Shown: one piece after another, positions 27,758-37,810 of the stretch | Layout: each line of letters opens with the position of its first letter | Position numbering within the stretch: position 1 is the first letter of the stretch | From: an uncultured Verrucomicrobia subdivision 3 bacterium | Lineage (GTDB): Bacteria; Verrucomicrobiota; Verrucomicrobiia; Limisphaerales; UBA11358 | Reading direction: 5' to 3' | Assembly: GCA_903889895.1 (NCBI GenBank) | Contig: CAISYZ010000121.1 | Location: 1 to 64,000 of the forward strand | DNA: 64,000 nucleotides | Made by a program: the position numbers and the translations under genes | Notes under the pieces: generated by a model | The model's database searches: none | What the model saw: the letters and a program-made list of their open reading frames with translations, nothing else | Told to the model about the DNA's origin: nothing

Positions 27758-28384
27758 ATGCAAATCAAAGTAGCCATCGTGGAAGACGACGCCGGCATCC
27801 GTGAGAGCTTATCAGCACTCATCCGGCGGGTGTCAGGCTTCAAGCTGGTGGGTGATTTTGCCGATGGTGAACGGGCTTTGAAAGAAATCCCCAAGCTGCT
27901 GCCGGATGTGGTGTTGATGGACGTCAATTTGCCCGGTATGAAAGGCTATGAGTGCGTGCGCCAGCTCAAGGCCGCGCATCCAACGGTGCAGTTTTTGATG
28001 CTGACAGTTTACGAGGACAGCGATTCGCTTTTCAATTCCCTGCGCGCCGGCGCAAGCGGCTACCTGCTCAAGCGCACGGCCTCGGCGCGGTTACTTGAGG
28101 CAATCCGCGACGTCCATGCGGGCGGTTCGCCGATGACACCGCAACTGGCTCGGCGCGTGGTGCAGTTTTTTTCCAAGCCCGCCGGCGAGTCCACACCGCT
28201 GGCCAAGTTGACACCGGCCGAGCGCGAATTTCTTGACCAGCTGGCCAACGGCTATGCCTACAAGGAAATTGCCGACCGAATGAACATCAGCATAGATACG
28301 GTGCGGAGCTATGTGCGGACGGTCTATGAAAAATTGCACGTCCACTCGCGAACCGAGGCCGTGGTTAAATATCTGCGCGGTTGA
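27758..28384 (+). CDS. NarL/FixJ-type response regulator
   Basis: This 208-residue regulator has an N-terminal receiver domain (about 3-120) with acidic pocket EDD at 9-11, phospho-acceptor Asp55 (VVLMDVNLPG) and conserved Lys near 107 (YLLKRT). A LuxR-type HTH is at about 143-205 (LTPAEREFLDQLANGYAYKEIA, then ISIDTVRSYVRTVYEKLHV). It starts 5 bases after the kinase gene, so the two form an operon and a cognate pair. Likely targets are the neighbouring secreted-enzyme, pseudopilin, amylase and transporter genes; no operator could be identified. Confidence 0.93.
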   Translation: MQIKVAIVEDDAGIRESLSALIRRVSGFKLVGDFADGERALKEIPKLLPDVVLMDVNLPGMKGYECVRQLKAAHPTVQFLMLTVYEDSDSLFNSLRAGASGYLLKRTASARLLEAIRDVHAGGSPMTPQLARRVVQFFSKPAGESTPLAKLTPAEREFLDQLANGYAYKEIADRMNISIDTVRSYVRTVYEKLHVHSRTEAVVKYLRG

Positions 28385-28473
28385 CCGCACAAAGATGCGA
28401 TGGCCGAAGGGGAAACTCGTGCTATGTTGTTTCATCATCCGCAAAGCCTAACGCCAAAACCGTCACACCTTTT

Positions 28474-30906
28474 ATGAAAAATTGCCTACCCCAATCAGCC
28501 GCCTTCTCCACCCTGCTCACTGCCGGCTTAATGGTGCTCGCCAACCCAGCGAGCGCGACCAATTACGCCGGAAACGGTGACACCGGTTTCGGTGGCCCCG
28601 TTGGCAACGGCGTATTATCCGTGACGGATGACCACACCAATATCACGGTCAACTTGCAGCGCGGCTCCAGTGGAAATTTCAATGACTGCCTCGTGATATA
28701 CATAGACACCGGCACCGGCGGATATGCTAGCACCGCGAGTTTTACCGACACCGGCTATCCGGAACAACAAGGCATCTCAGGTTATGATGGCAGCAGCCGC
28801 AGCGTAATGAATTTTACCAACGGGTTCCGCCCCGCCTATGCCGTGGTCATCAAGGAGGAAAGCGGCGGATGGATGGATTTGTGGAGCTTGGCGAATCCCA
28901 GCAGTTTCATTTATTTGGCCGGCAACAGCGTGGGGGGAAGTTCCAGCGCGAATTACAGTTTGACTTTTAGTTGCACAAACCTCGGCCTAACCGCTGGGTC
29001 TCCTGCCACGTTAAGGATTTTTGGCACGCTGATTAATCCCAGCGGCGCGTATCGTTCAACCGAGGCAATTGCCGGCAATGACATCGCCAGCATCTACGGA
29101 CAGGGGCCAAATCCGTTCACGAACACGGTTTATGCCAATTACATCTTTGCCGCACCGGTGGTCCCGACCAATCCGGTGACTTTCTCGGTGGACATGACCG
29201 CGCAGTTTGCCAATGGCTCATTCAATCCAAACAGCGGCGATGCAGTCTATGTCGGCGGATCATTTGAAAGCACCCCGTTTGCATTCAGCTTGCATCTGAC
29301 CAACAATCCGACCGCCGCCAACACCAACATTTACTCAGGCACCTACCCCGATCAAAACCTCACGAACACGATGGAGCAATACAAATTCAAGTTCTACAGC
29401 GTGGTCAGTAACATGGATTTTTATGACGCCGACCCGAACCGAACGTTCACCCTCCATGGCGGCGGGCAGGTCGTGCCGCGAATCTATTTTAACAACATTC
29501 CCGCCAATCCCAGCGCGACGACCAACCACATTACGTTCCAGATCGACATGGGGCCGCAGATTTATCTGACCCATTTTAATCCGGCCAGCGACCTGATTGA
29601 ATTATCGGGCGGCTTCCAGTCGCCACAATTTTCCGCCGGCATCATCCTGACCAACAACCAGACTGCTTCGAATTCAAATGTCTATTCGGCAACGGTCACA
29701 GATTACAATTATCCCGGCACCCAATATCTGCCGCCGGAAAACGGTTATAAATATGTTATCGTCAGCGGTGGCACGAGCACTTATGAATCCGGCGCAAACC
29801 GCAGCCTTACCACCGTCACCAATTCCGGCACAATGCCGCTCGCATATTTTAACGGCGTCAGCACTTATGCGGCGATTCCCATCACCTTCTCGGTGGACAT
29901 GACGGTGCCCATTGCAACAGGAATGTTTAATCCTGGCAGCGGCGACACTGCTGGTTGTGCGGGAACTTTTCAGACGAATCAGTGGACGGTCGGCAATGTC
30001 AGCAGTTTCATACTGACCAACAATCCGACTTCGGCCAACTCCAATGTTTACAGCGGAACCTACGTTGACCGCAATGCTCCCGGCTCAATTGAGGCATATA
30101 AATTTGTCATCAACACCAACGGTGGCGGCACGCTGTTTGAAACCCCCAGTAGCACCGGCGGCGGCGACCGCGCTTTTGTGCTGGGCAGCAGCGCGGCGAC
30201 AAATACGCTGGTGTTTTGGGGAGACACGAACAGCAGTCAGGTTCTGCTGACGCCCACCATAGTAACTTTCACGGTGGACATGGCCGGTGCGGTTGACACC
30301 TTCGGCTACCCATTTGATTACAATAACGACCTCGTTGTCATCGATGGTAATTTCGTGACGCCGCAATGGCCGAACATTTGGACTGACGCGACCTTGTATT
30401 ATCCTTCAATTCAAAATGATTACGGCCCCGGCAACGGCGCGGGCAACCCCAACTTGGTTTTACAAACAACAGACAACCGGTTTTTTACTGGAACCTTTAC
30501 AATTCCTGCCGGCCAGCCACATCAAGTTCTTTATAAATACGGCATTTACCATAATAATAGCTCCTTCAATACGAACTGTGATAATGAAGGCGGCTACGGA
30601 CAGAACCATGTCCGCTATATCCGCAGTTCGGGCACTTATAATTTTCCGGTGGACCTCTTTGGCGAACAACGCACCAATGCGTATGCCGCCGGCGCGGGGG
30701 AACTGCTTTACGGCATCGCTTCCGGCACAGTCTCTGCGGGGCATCTCCCGGTTTCCTGGCTGGGTTTTTCCGGCGTGAATCTCCAAACCTGCACCAATCT
30801 GGCGAATCAAGTATGGCAGAATGTCAGCACCAATGGCACAGGCACGACCAACTGGCCAGCCACCGGCGCACCGCGCTATTTCCGCTTGTGGCCGACGCCA
30901 CAATGA
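28474..30906 (+). CDS. secreted protein with four tandem CBM/SusE-like beta modules
   Basis: The 810-residue protein has a signal peptide ([11 protein letters not shown] to ANPASA), an N-terminal beta domain (about 28-225), and four tandem modules. The modules each open with the pattern (V/I)TF-x-(V/I)DM and a F-N/D-P-x-SGD-like block (modules near 235, 352, 469 and 597). The C-terminus ends in a variant FYR tail ([12 protein letters not shown]). The repeated pattern resembles starch-binding or SusE-type outer-surface domains. No catalytic domain is visible, so a binding role on the cell surface is the best guess. I chose ATG 28474; the longer frame from 28381 has no leader. It follows the two-component pair by 89 bases. 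Confidence 0.8.
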   Translation: MKNCLPQSAAFSTLLTAGLMVLANPASATNYAGNGDTGFGGPVGNGVLSVTDDHTNITVNLQRGSSGNFNDCLVIYIDTGTGGYASTASFTDTGYPEQQGISGYDGSSRSVMNFTNGFRPAYAVVIKEESGGWMDLWSLANPSSFIYLAGNSVGGSSSANYSLTFSCTNLGLTAGSPATLRIFGTLINPSGAYRSTEAIAGNDIASIYGQGPNPFTNTVYANYIFAAPVVPTNPVTFSVDMTAQFANGSFNPNSGDAVYVGGSFESTPFAFSLHLTNNPTAANTNIYSGTYPDQNLTNTMEQYKFKFYSVVSNMDFYDADPNRTFTLHGGGQVVPRIYFNNIPANPSATTNHITFQIDMGPQIYLTHFNPASDLIELSGGFQSPQFSAGIILTNNQTASNSNVYSATVTDYNYPGTQYLPPENGYKYVIVSGGTSTYESGANRSLTTVTNSGTMPLAYFNGVSTYAAIPITFSVDMTVPIATGMFNPGSGDTAGCAGTFQTNQWTVGNVSSFILTNNPTSANSNVYSGTYVDRNAPGSIEAYKFVINTNGGGTLFETPSSTGGGDRAFVLGSSAATNTLVFWGDTNSSQVLLTPTIVTFTVDMAGAVDTFGYPFDYNNDLVVIDGNFVTPQWPNIWTDATLYYPSIQNDYGPGNGAGNPNLVLQTTDNRFFTGTFTIPAGQPHQVLYKYGIYHNNSSFNTNCDNEGGYGQNHVRYIRSSGTYNFPVDLFGEQRTNAYAAGAGELLYGIASGTVSAGHLPVSWLGFSGVNLQTCTNLANQVWQNVSTNGTGTTNWPATGAPRYFRLWPTPQ

Positions 30907-30964
30907 CGAGAATAGCCATGCGCCCAGCATTGTGCTGACGTCGGCAGCAAACAGGGCAGACAAA

Positions 30965-31825
30965 ATGAAATCAAACCATACTAATTTAAATGGTGAGCGC
31001 CGGGATGGATTCACGCTCATCGAGTTGCTCGTGGTCATAGCAATCATTGCCATCTTGGCGGCAATGCTTTTGCCGGCGCTGGCTGCCGCCAAGAAAAAAG
31101 CCCAAGCCATCAGTTGCTTAAATAATTACAAGCAACTCACACTGGCCTGGCATATGTATGCCAACGACAACAACGACAATCTGGCCTATAATACGGATAG
31201 AAATACCCCTACCGTGCCAGGCACACCGAACAGCTGGGTGTATAGCTCCATTTCGCAAAATCCAACAATGTATATGACTTGGGGAGTGGATGGTTATAAC
31301 ACCAACACCCAATATATGATCAACAGTCAGATCTCTTCGCTGGGTGATTACGTTTCAAAGTCAGTCGGCATTTTCCACTGTCCCTCAGACAATTATTTAA
31401 GCAGCGCACAACGCGGAGCCGGCTGGAACTATCGGGTCCGCAGTTGTGCCATGGATGCAGCCATTGGTGCCGGCACCAAATTTTATGCCGGCCAGCCTTG
31501 GTTCTATAATGTCAAAAAATCCTCCGGATTCCACACACCATCACCAACTGATTCTTGGCTTTTCACGGATGAGCATCCGGATTCCATTGATGATGGGGCC
31601 ATGTATACCGACCCCATTTATCCAGACCCGAATCAGACTACCTTCATCGAATTACCCGGCAGCAATCACGGCGGCTCCAGCGGCATTGCCTTTGCGGACG
31701 GCCATTCCGAATTGCATAAGATGCATAGCGGCGTCGTGCCCGTCTCTTACACCGCTTATACCGCGCACAACATATCTGATGCAATTGATTTGAGCTGGTT
31801 TGCCCTACATACCCCGCTAAATTAA
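30965..31825 (+). CDS. type II secretion-like pseudopilin (H-x9-DG family)
   Basis: The 286-residue protein has a short basic leader and the prepilin peptidase site ([20 protein letters not shown], cleavage after Gly, Glu at +5). The PVC-type extension begins [15 protein letters not shown] long C-terminal globular part contains Cys pairs and ends with a [13 protein letters not shown] block of the H-x9-DG type. Such proteins are abundant in Verrucomicrobiota, Planctomycetota and Lentisphaerota and are thought to serve type II secretion-like or pilus-like systems. Its place inside the glucan locus suggests a role in exporting or displaying the enzymes. The ATG at 30965 is the start closest to the leader. 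Confidence 0.92.
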   Translation: MKSNHTNLNGERRDGFTLIELLVVIAIIAILAAMLLPALAAAKKKAQAISCLNNYKQLTLAWHMYANDNNDNLAYNTDRNTPTVPGTPNSWVYSSISQNPTMYMTWGVDGYNTNTQYMINSQISSLGDYVSKSVGIFHCPSDNYLSSAQRGAGWNYRVRSCAMDAAIGAGTKFYAGQPWFYNVKKSSGFHTPSPTDSWLFTDEHPDSIDDGAMYTDPIYPDPNQTTFIELPGSNHGGSSGIAFADGHSELHKMHSGVVPVSYTAYTAHNISDAIDLSWFALHTPLN

Positions 31826-31896
31826 TTAATCAGCGCCACAAAACTCCCCTTAATCGGTTGGCATCCGAAGGAAAACAAGGGTAATTAAATTCAACT

Positions 31897-33282
31897 ATGA
31901 AGCTTCATCAACTGACCAAAGGCCTGACTGCGCTAACCGCTGGATTATTAATTTCTTTCAGCGCCCACGCCGATGCCAATGTTTCCGCGGCTACAGCCCG
32001 CCCTTCGCCGGAGTGGCTGCGTAGTGGCACCATCTATGAAATATTTCCGCGAGACTTTTCCGCCGCCGGCAATCTCATCGGTGTCACTGCCAAACTGGAT
32101 GAGTTGAAGGATCTTGGCGTCACCGTGCTCTGGATGATGCCCATCCATCCCATCGGCACCAAATACCGCAAGGGCGATTTTGGCAGCCCGTATTCCATCC
32201 GTGACTACTACGCCATTGATCCAAATTACGGCACGCTCGCCGATTTCAAGGCACTCGTCGCCGGCGCCCACCAGCGCGGCATGAAAGTCATCATGGATCT
32301 GGTCGCCAACCACACCGCGTGGGACAGCGTAATGATGAGCAACAAGGATTTTTACAAGCAGGATGCGAATCACAACGTTATTCCACCGGTGCCAAGCTGG
32401 ACCGATGTCGCCGGTTTGAATTACAACAGCGCCGCACTCCGTCAATACATGATTACGATGCTCAAATATTGGATTAATGAGGCGGATGTGGATGGCTTCC
32501 GCTGCGACGTTGCCTACATGGTGCCCACGGATTTTTGGGAACAGGTCCGCACCGAACTCACCAAGGTCAAGCCTGACATCATGATGCTGGCCGAGGCCAG
32601 CAAACCGGAGCTACTAGTCAAGGCATTTGACCTTGATTATTCGTGGCCACTGCTTGCCACGCTGAATAATGTGTTGCTACGCAACGCCCCGGCAATTGAT
32701 TTGCGCAAGTCTTGGGAAGAAAGCCGACGCGAGTTTCCGAAAAATGCCCTGCACCTGCGTATCTCCGATGACCATGATGAGGCTCGAGCCGTGGCACGCT
32801 ACGGCATCAACGGCGCACTGGCCGCATCCGCATTTATGTTCACGCTCGACGGCGTGCCACTCATTTACAATGGCATGGAAGTCGGTGACGCGACCGAATC
32901 CGGCGACCCCGCGCTCTTCGACAAGCTGAACATTTTCTGGGATCCCAAGGAGCGCCCGCAATTGCGCAGCATCTACCACGACCTCATCCAACTTCGCAAA
33001 CAATACGCCGCGTTGCGCACGGACAGCGTGATGTGGCTGCGCAATTCGGATGAGGCCAAGCTTATTACCTTCCTGCGCGGCGACGACCACGATGAATTTC
33101 TTGTCGTCATCAACTTTTCCAACCGTCCGCTGCTCGGCAAGGTGGATTTGCGAAATGTAGCCGGCTTCACGCCCGTTAAAATCAATGGCCTTGACGCATC
33201 CGATGCGGGACCGCTCCCGACGTTTCACCTGAACGGCTTTGAATGGCGCATCTATCACCGCGTCGTTGTGCCAGCCAAGTGA
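31897..33282 (+). CDS. exported GH13 alpha-amylase-family glucosidase
   Basis: The 461-residue protein has a signal peptide (cleavage near residue 26, SAHADA) and a GH13 barrel. The four GH13 regions read as VIMDLVANHT (region I), GFRCDVA with nucleophile Asp204 (II), MMLAEA with acid/base Glu233 (III) and SDDHDE with the third carboxylate Asp294 (IV; the usual Asn-His-Asp is replaced by Asp-His-Asp). A C-terminal beta domain of about 85 residues follows. It should cleave alpha-1,4 or alpha-1,6 bonds in maltodextrins in the periplasm. The transporter gene starts 36 bases later, so the pair is probably cotranscribed and couples hydrolysis to uptake. Confidence 0.92.
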   Translation: MKLHQLTKGLTALTAGLLISFSAHADANVSAATARPSPEWLRSGTIYEIFPRDFSAAGNLIGVTAKLDELKDLGVTVLWMMPIHPIGTKYRKGDFGSPYSIRDYYAIDPNYGTLADFKALVAGAHQRGMKVIMDLVANHTAWDSVMMSNKDFYKQDANHNVIPPVPSWTDVAGLNYNSAALRQYMITMLKYWINEADVDGFRCDVAYMVPTDFWEQVRTELTKVKPDIMMLAEASKPELLVKAFDLDYSWPLLATLNNVLLRNAPAIDLRKSWEESRREFPKNALHLRISDDHDEARAVARYGINGALAASAFMFTLDGVPLIYNGMEVGDATESGDPALFDKLNIFWDPKERPQLRSIYHDLIQLRKQYAALRTDSVMWLRNSDEAKLITFLRGDDHDEFLVVINFSNRPLLGKVDLRNVAGFTPVKINGLDASDAGPLPTFHLNGFEWRIYHRVVVPAK

Positions 33283-33318
33283 TATCCCCTGCCTGTCAAA
33301 TTTATTCAATCAGCTTCA

Positions 33319-34656
33319 ATGCAAAAACCTCAACTCAGCTTCTGGCAGATCTGGAACATGAGCTTCGGCTTTCTCGGCATCCAGTTCGGCTGGGGCTTGC
33401 AGATGGCCAACATGAGCGCCATCTACGGCTACCTCGGCGCGGACCCCGACAAGCTTGCGCTACTCTGGCTCGCTGCGCCCGTCACCGGCGTGCTCATCCA
33501 ACCGCTCATCGGCCAGACCAGCGACCGCTGCTGGACGCGCCTCGGTCGGCGGCGGCCGTTTATTCTCGGCGGCGCGATTCTCGCCTCGCTCGCATTGCTG
33601 CTCATGCCCAACAGCCCGTCCGTCTGGATGGCGGCAGGACTGCTCTGGGTTTTGGACGGCACCATCAACGCCTCCATGCAGCCGTTTCGCGCGCTGGTGG
33701 CGGACAATTTGCCGGAGGAGCAAAACTCCCAAGGTTTCGCGATTCAATCCCTGTTCATCGGTCTCGGCGGCACCATCGCCTCGGCTTTGCCGTGGATGAT
33801 GACCAACTGGTTTGGCCTCGCGGCGGACGCCGGCGGCAACGGCCACATTCCGCAGTCGGTTAAGCTCTCGTTTGACATCGGCGCCGTGGCGTTCATGGGC
33901 GCGGTGCTGTGGACAGTTTTTTCAACAAAAGAATATCCACCGAGCGAAAAGGATTTGGCGGCGATTCGCGCGCGCAAGTTCGACTGGACGCTTGGCTTGG
34001 GCGACATCTTCGCGCTGGTGTTCCACCTGCCGCGCCGGATGTGGGAACTTGGCCTCGTGCAATTCTTCACTTGGATCGGGATGTTTGCGATGTGGGTATA
34101 TTTCTCGCCCGCCGTCGCCAAAAATATTTTCCACGCCTTGAAAGGGACTCCGGAAATGGAGGCAGCCGGCGCGTGGTCGGGATTTTGTTTCGCCGCCTAC
34201 AACGCCGTGTGTTTCCTGTTCTCGTTCGTGCTGCTCTGGGGCACGCGGTTCACCGGTCCAAAATTGATGCACGTTTTTTGCCTCGGCATCGGCGCGCTCG
34301 GCCTAGCCTCGGTGCCACTGATGACCGACAAGCACCAATTGCTGCTGTCCATGACCGCCGTCGGCATCGCGTGGGCGAGCATCCTATCCATGCCCTATGC
34401 CATGCTTGCGCCGGCACTGCCCAAGGAAAAAGTCGGCGTGATGATGGGCATGTTCAACCTTTTCATTGTCCTGCCGCAAATCGCCGCTTCCAGCTTGCTG
34501 GGTATTGTGCTGAAAACTTTCCTGCACAACGAACCGATGAATGCCCTCGTCCTCGGCGGCGTGAGCATGAGTCTGGCGGCGCTGCTGACTTTTCTGGTTG
34601 TATCATTCAAGAAATCCGCCACCGGCACGCGGACGCTGGGCGGGGCGGGACATTAA
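33319..34656 (+). CDS. MFS/GPH sugar transporter (SLC45/sucrose-maltose type)
   Basis: This 445-residue protein has twelve predicted membrane segments. It has the family signature D-R-x-W-T-R-x-GRRRPF in the first cytoplasmic loop (about 72-86), and the N-terminal FGFLGIQFGWGLQMANMS typical of SLC45/plant-sucrose-transporter-like and GPH symporters. Relatives take up sucrose, maltose or maltodextrins with protons. Its position 36 bases after a GH13 amylase supports maltose or maltodextrin. The gene ends at a bidirectional terminator. Confidence 0.9.
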   Translation: MQKPQLSFWQIWNMSFGFLGIQFGWGLQMANMSAIYGYLGADPDKLALLWLAAPVTGVLIQPLIGQTSDRCWTRLGRRRPFILGGAILASLALLLMPNSPSVWMAAGLLWVLDGTINASMQPFRALVADNLPEEQNSQGFAIQSLFIGLGGTIASALPWMMTNWFGLAADAGGNGHIPQSVKLSFDIGAVAFMGAVLWTVFSTKEYPPSEKDLAAIRARKFDWTLGLGDIFALVFHLPRRMWELGLVQFFTWIGMFAMWVYFSPAVAKNIFHALKGTPEMEAAGAWSGFCFAAYNAVCFLFSFVLLWGTRFTGPKLMHVFCLGIGALGLASVPLMTDKHQLLLSMTAVGIAWASILSMPYAMLAPALPKEKVGVMMGMFNLFIVLPQIAASSLLGIVLKTFLHNEPMNALVLGGVSMSLAALLTFLVVSFKKSATGTRTLGGAGH

Positions 34657-34685
34657 CTCATTTGGGCGGGCTAAATCGCCTTGCA

Positions 34686-34726
34686 AAATAAAAACGCGCC
34701 GGCAAAAAAGCCCGGCGCGCACGTTT
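34686..34726. terminator. bidirectional terminator between transporter and ilvE
   Basis: The stem GCGCCGG (34696-34702) / CCGGCGC (34712-34718) lies between an A-run on the left and a T-run on the right. It can terminate the rightward transporter transcript and the leftward ilvE transcript. Confidence 0.8.
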
Positions 34727-34744
34727 TGGAATTTTCCCCGGCGA

Positions 34745-35617
34745 TTATTTAAAAATTGGCTCGCCAGAAACCTTCGTCAGCGCGTGATATTCCGCAATGA
34801 GCTTGAGCGTGAGCGCGCCGGGCTGGCCGTGACCGATGACGCGGCCGTCAATCTTGATGACCGGCATGATTTCCGCGCCGGTGCCGGTGAGAAAACATTC
34901 GTCCGCGTTGAACAAATCGTAGCGCGTTAGGTTCGTCTCCGAAACCTTGATGCCGATTTGTTCCGCGAGTTCCATCACCGTGCTGCGCGTGATGCCGTAA
35001 AGCGCGCCCGCATAATTCGGCGGCGTGTGCAACGTGCCATTCTTGATGATGAACAGATTGTCCGCCGTGCACTCGGACACAAAACCTTCAGCGTTCAACA
35101 TCACGGCCTCTTCCACGCCGGCGTTGTTTGCCTCGATTTTCGCGAGGATGTTGTTTAGATAATTCAGCGACTTGATGGCGGGATTCACCGCGCTGTGCAA
35201 ATTGCGCACTGTCGGCACGGTCACGATGTCCATGCCGCGCGCGTAAAGTTCCGCCGGATACACCTGGATCTTGCCCGCGATGATGATGACGGATGGCTTT
35301 TTGCAACTGCGCGGATTCAAGCCGAGCGTGCCGACGCCGCGTGTCACGATGAGGCGGATGTAGCAATCACGCAATTTGTTCGCGCGAACGGTTTCGACCG
35401 TGGCCTGCATCATCTGCGCGTGCGTCAGCGGGATTTCGAGCAGAATCGCCTTGGCGGAATAATACAGACGGTCAATGTGCTCCTTGAGCTTGAACACGCG
35501 GCCGTTGTAGGCGCGGATGCCCTCGAACACGCCGTCACCGTAAAGCAAACCGTGGTCAAATACAGACACCTTGGCGTCACGTTCACTGAAAAACTTACCA
35601 TCGATAAAAATTTTCAT
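34745..35617 (-). CDS. ilvE: branched-chain amino acid aminotransferase (class IV)
   Basis: The 290-residue fold-type IV PLP enzyme begins MKIFIDGKFFSERDAKVSVF and has DHGLLYGDGVFEGIRAY, the PLP lysine in AIKSLNYLNNILAK, and EGFVSECTADNLF. Its size and motifs match the short IlvE class (also close to D-amino-acid aminotransferase and 4-amino-4-deoxychorismate lyase). The GVFEGIRAYNGRVFKL block favours IlvE. It performs the last step of Val/Leu/Ile synthesis. ATG 35617 was chosen; a longer frame to 35677 only adds an unrelated leader. Confidence 0.9.
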   Translation of the reverse strand: MKIFIDGKFFSERDAKVSVFDHGLLYGDGVFEGIRAYNGRVFKLKEHIDRLYYSAKAILLEIPLTHAQMMQATVETVRANKLRDCYIRLIVTRGVGTLGLNPRSCKKPSVIIIAGKIQVYPAELYARGMDIVTVPTVRNLHSAVNPAIKSLNYLNNILAKIEANNAGVEEAVMLNAEGFVSECTADNLFIIKNGTLHTPPNYAGALYGITRSTVMELAEQIGIKVSETNLTRYDLFNADECFLTGTGAEIMPVIKIDGRVIGHGQPGALTLKLIAEYHALTKVSGEPIFK

Positions 35618-35712
35618 GTAAAGAACGCATACTACGCAAAAAAACTGTCGAAGCAAACGTGAATTTCCGCGTGACAAGCTCTGTTTGGCTGATATATTTC
35701 ACGGCCTTTCGT

Positions 35713-35787
35713 GACCCTATGGTCTAGCGGTTAGGACACCTCCCTTTCACGGAGGTAGCCCGGGTTCGATTCCCGGTAGGGTCGCCA
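35713..35787 (+). tRNA. tRNA-Glu (anticodon TTC), CCA encoded
   Basis: A full cloverleaf can be drawn. The acceptor stem is GACCCTA with TAGGGTC, and the anticodon stem CCTCC/GGAGG has loop CTTTCAC and anticodon TTC at 35746-35748. The T-arm is CCGGG-TTCGATT-CCCGG, followed by discriminator G and encoded CCA. It would read GAA/GAG and be charged by the GltX at 16443-17786. The following 275 bases to the next gene hold nothing I can support. Confidence 0.96.
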
Positions 35788-36062
35788 TTCACGAACACAA
35801 GGATTTCGCAGCGCTTCTCAAATGAAATCAATGTTTGCAAGTCTTCCGTAATGTTTGATTCGCGCTGATTCGCGTTTGTTCAAATGCTTTGCAACATGGC
35901 ACTATTTGGCATCGGCCATTCTGAAAAAAGGTAGGGTCGAGGCTGATGGTTTTGCTGACAGCGGCCCTGCCCTGCCGGGCAACGCGATGGCGGCGGACGG
36001 ATTCCAAAAATTGCCGCAAAAAATAATGGCCGGAACGTGACCCCGCCGACTAGACTCGGTTC

Positions 36063-37799
36063 ATGGCCCAAATGTCCAGCCGCGGCACCCAGCTTTTTTG
36101 TTCCCTATTCATCGTCATCGGCCTGGTCGCCGTGGGCGTGGGCGTTTGGATCCTCACCAAAAGCTTGCGCGCGGAAAACTGGCCGGTGACCGACGGCCTC
36201 ATCCAGTCGGCGGAGATGAAATCCCATCAGGGCAGCAAGGGCGGCACGACTTACTCCGCAGAAGTCACCTACACGTTTCAGGTGGCCGGCACGGGCTACA
36301 CGGGCAACAAAGTCGCCATCGGACAGATGTCCGCTTCCGCGGAATATGCGCGGCGCATCCTTGATCGCTATCCCGTCGGCAAAAAAATTTCCGTGCATTA
36401 CGCGCCGGGCGACCCGGCGGACGCCGTGTTGGAAACCGGCATCCACGGCGGCGTGTGGATTTGCCTGGGCGTGGGCACGCTGTTCACGCTGATCGGGAGT
36501 CTGTTCCTGCAAATCAGCCGGGCCGCCGCGCGGGCGCAAGTGCCGGGAGCGGCCGAAGCGGCCACCGTCCACGTGCAACCGGATGGCAGCGTGACGATGG
36601 ACAAACCGCCGGTGCTGATGGGTGTGATTTTCCTGCTGGCGGGCCTCGGCCTCACTTGTATGCACCCGGACAGCGACAAACCGCGCTGGCTGATGTATGC
36701 CGTGGGCGGAATGTTTGCGTCCGGCGGGCTGCTGCTGCTGCTGATGCGGCTGGAGAACAAAGTCTATTCCAAGCTCGCCACGCTGCTGATGCTGGCGGGC
36801 TTTCTGGCGGTTTTTCACTGGGCAGCCTTTGGCATCGGTGACCGCACCGGCACGGTGAGCGGCCCGTTTTCCGTGATGCACGGCGCGAATGTGCGGACGC
36901 CGTTTGCCATCTTCACCATCCTGATGGACGTGCTGCTGGCGGCGGGATTTATCCACGGGCTGCTCACCGCGCGCTTCGTGGCCGAAAATAATTTAAAAGT
37001 GCCGCTGGCGGCAGGGCTGATTTTATTGCTGGCGCTGGGAGGAATCTATTGGGCGTATCCTAATAAAGCTCCGTCATTGCCACCGTCAACGGAAGCGCCC
37101 TTTGTGTCCACGCCGATTGACGACGCGTTCTGGCTCAAGCTCGACCGCCGCCGTTCCGACAAATATCGCCAGCAGCTCAAGGCCACGCCGCCGGTGCTGG
37201 TGGTGCGGGAGAGTCATTATGCGTTTAATAACCAGAACGGCATGAATATGCATTACGGCTGGCTGGATGGCCGGTTGGCGAACCTGCACATCACCTTCTC
37301 CGAACTCGTGGCGACCGCCTACGGCCAGGATTATCCGCACACGGAATTCCCCGAGGCGTGGACGCAGGGCCAATGGACCAATTGCTATGACGTGATTGTG
37401 ACCGTCACCAACCAGCCCCAGGCCGCCCTGCAATCGGCCGCCCGCCGCTTCCTCCGGCAGCAATATGGGCTGGCATGGCATCGGGCGACCCGTGACACCG
37501 AGGTGCTGGTGCTCCGCGCCAAAGACCGGCCGCTATTGCAAACGAAGGTCACCACGGATTTTGCGCACAGCAAATCCATCCCGGAATTCATCGGCGAACT
37601 GGAGAATTATTTTGGCCAGCCCGTGCTGGACGAAACCGGGGCGACCGACCGCTACGACAAAACGATTGGGGAGGTCCCCGCGCGCTGGGTCAATGGCCGT
37701 TCCACCGACTTGGATTATAACAACCAGTTTCTGGCCACCATCGGGCTGGAGCTGACGCCCGCCAACCGACCGCAGGAATGGCTGCTCTTGGACCGGTGA
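36063..37799 (+). CDS. DUF3592 membrane protein with large C-terminal domain
   Basis: The 578-residue protein begins with a membrane segment (about 12-32) and a DUF3592 domain (about 33-160). The family pattern is visible as W-P-x-TDG-I, VTYTFQVAGTGYTGNKV and KKISVHYAPGDPADAVLE. About six more membrane segments follow to residue 335. A soluble C-terminal domain of about 230 residues is of unknown type (VLVVRESHYAFNNQNG, HITFSELVATAYGQDYPHTEFP). DUF3592 proteins have no established function. It is convergent with the beta-helix gene with only 11 bases between stop codons. Confidence 0.8.
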   Translation: MAQMSSRGTQLFCSLFIVIGLVAVGVGVWILTKSLRAENWPVTDGLIQSAEMKSHQGSKGGTTYSAEVTYTFQVAGTGYTGNKVAIGQMSASAEYARRILDRYPVGKKISVHYAPGDPADAVLETGIHGGVWICLGVGTLFTLIGSLFLQISRAAARAQVPGAAEAATVHVQPDGSVTMDKPPVLMGVIFLLAGLGLTCMHPDSDKPRWLMYAVGGMFASGGLLLLLMRLENKVYSKLATLLMLAGFLAVFHWAAFGIGDRTGTVSGPFSVMHGANVRTPFAIFTILMDVLLAAGFIHGLLTARFVAENNLKVPLAAGLILLLALGGIYWAYPNKAPSLPPSTEAPFVSTPIDDAFWLKLDRRRSDKYRQQLKATPPVLVVRESHYAFNNQNGMNMHYGWLDGRLANLHITFSELVATAYGQDYPHTEFPEAWTQGQWTNCYDVIVTVTNQPQAALQSAARRFLRQQYGLAWHRATRDTEVLVLRAKDRPLLQTKVTTDFAHSKSIPEFIGELENYFGQPVLDETGATDRYDKTIGEVPARWVNGRSTDLDYNNQFLATIGLELTPANRPQEWLLLDR

Positions 37800-37810
37800 A
37801 CCGGCAGCGG

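Noticed and set aside
35713-35945. Integration site at tRNA-Glu, because GGTAGGGTCG of the tRNA 3' end recurs at about 35930
   Set aside because: Only ten bases match, no integrase is nearby and the interval holds no cargo; the match may instead belong to a degenerate REP-like element.
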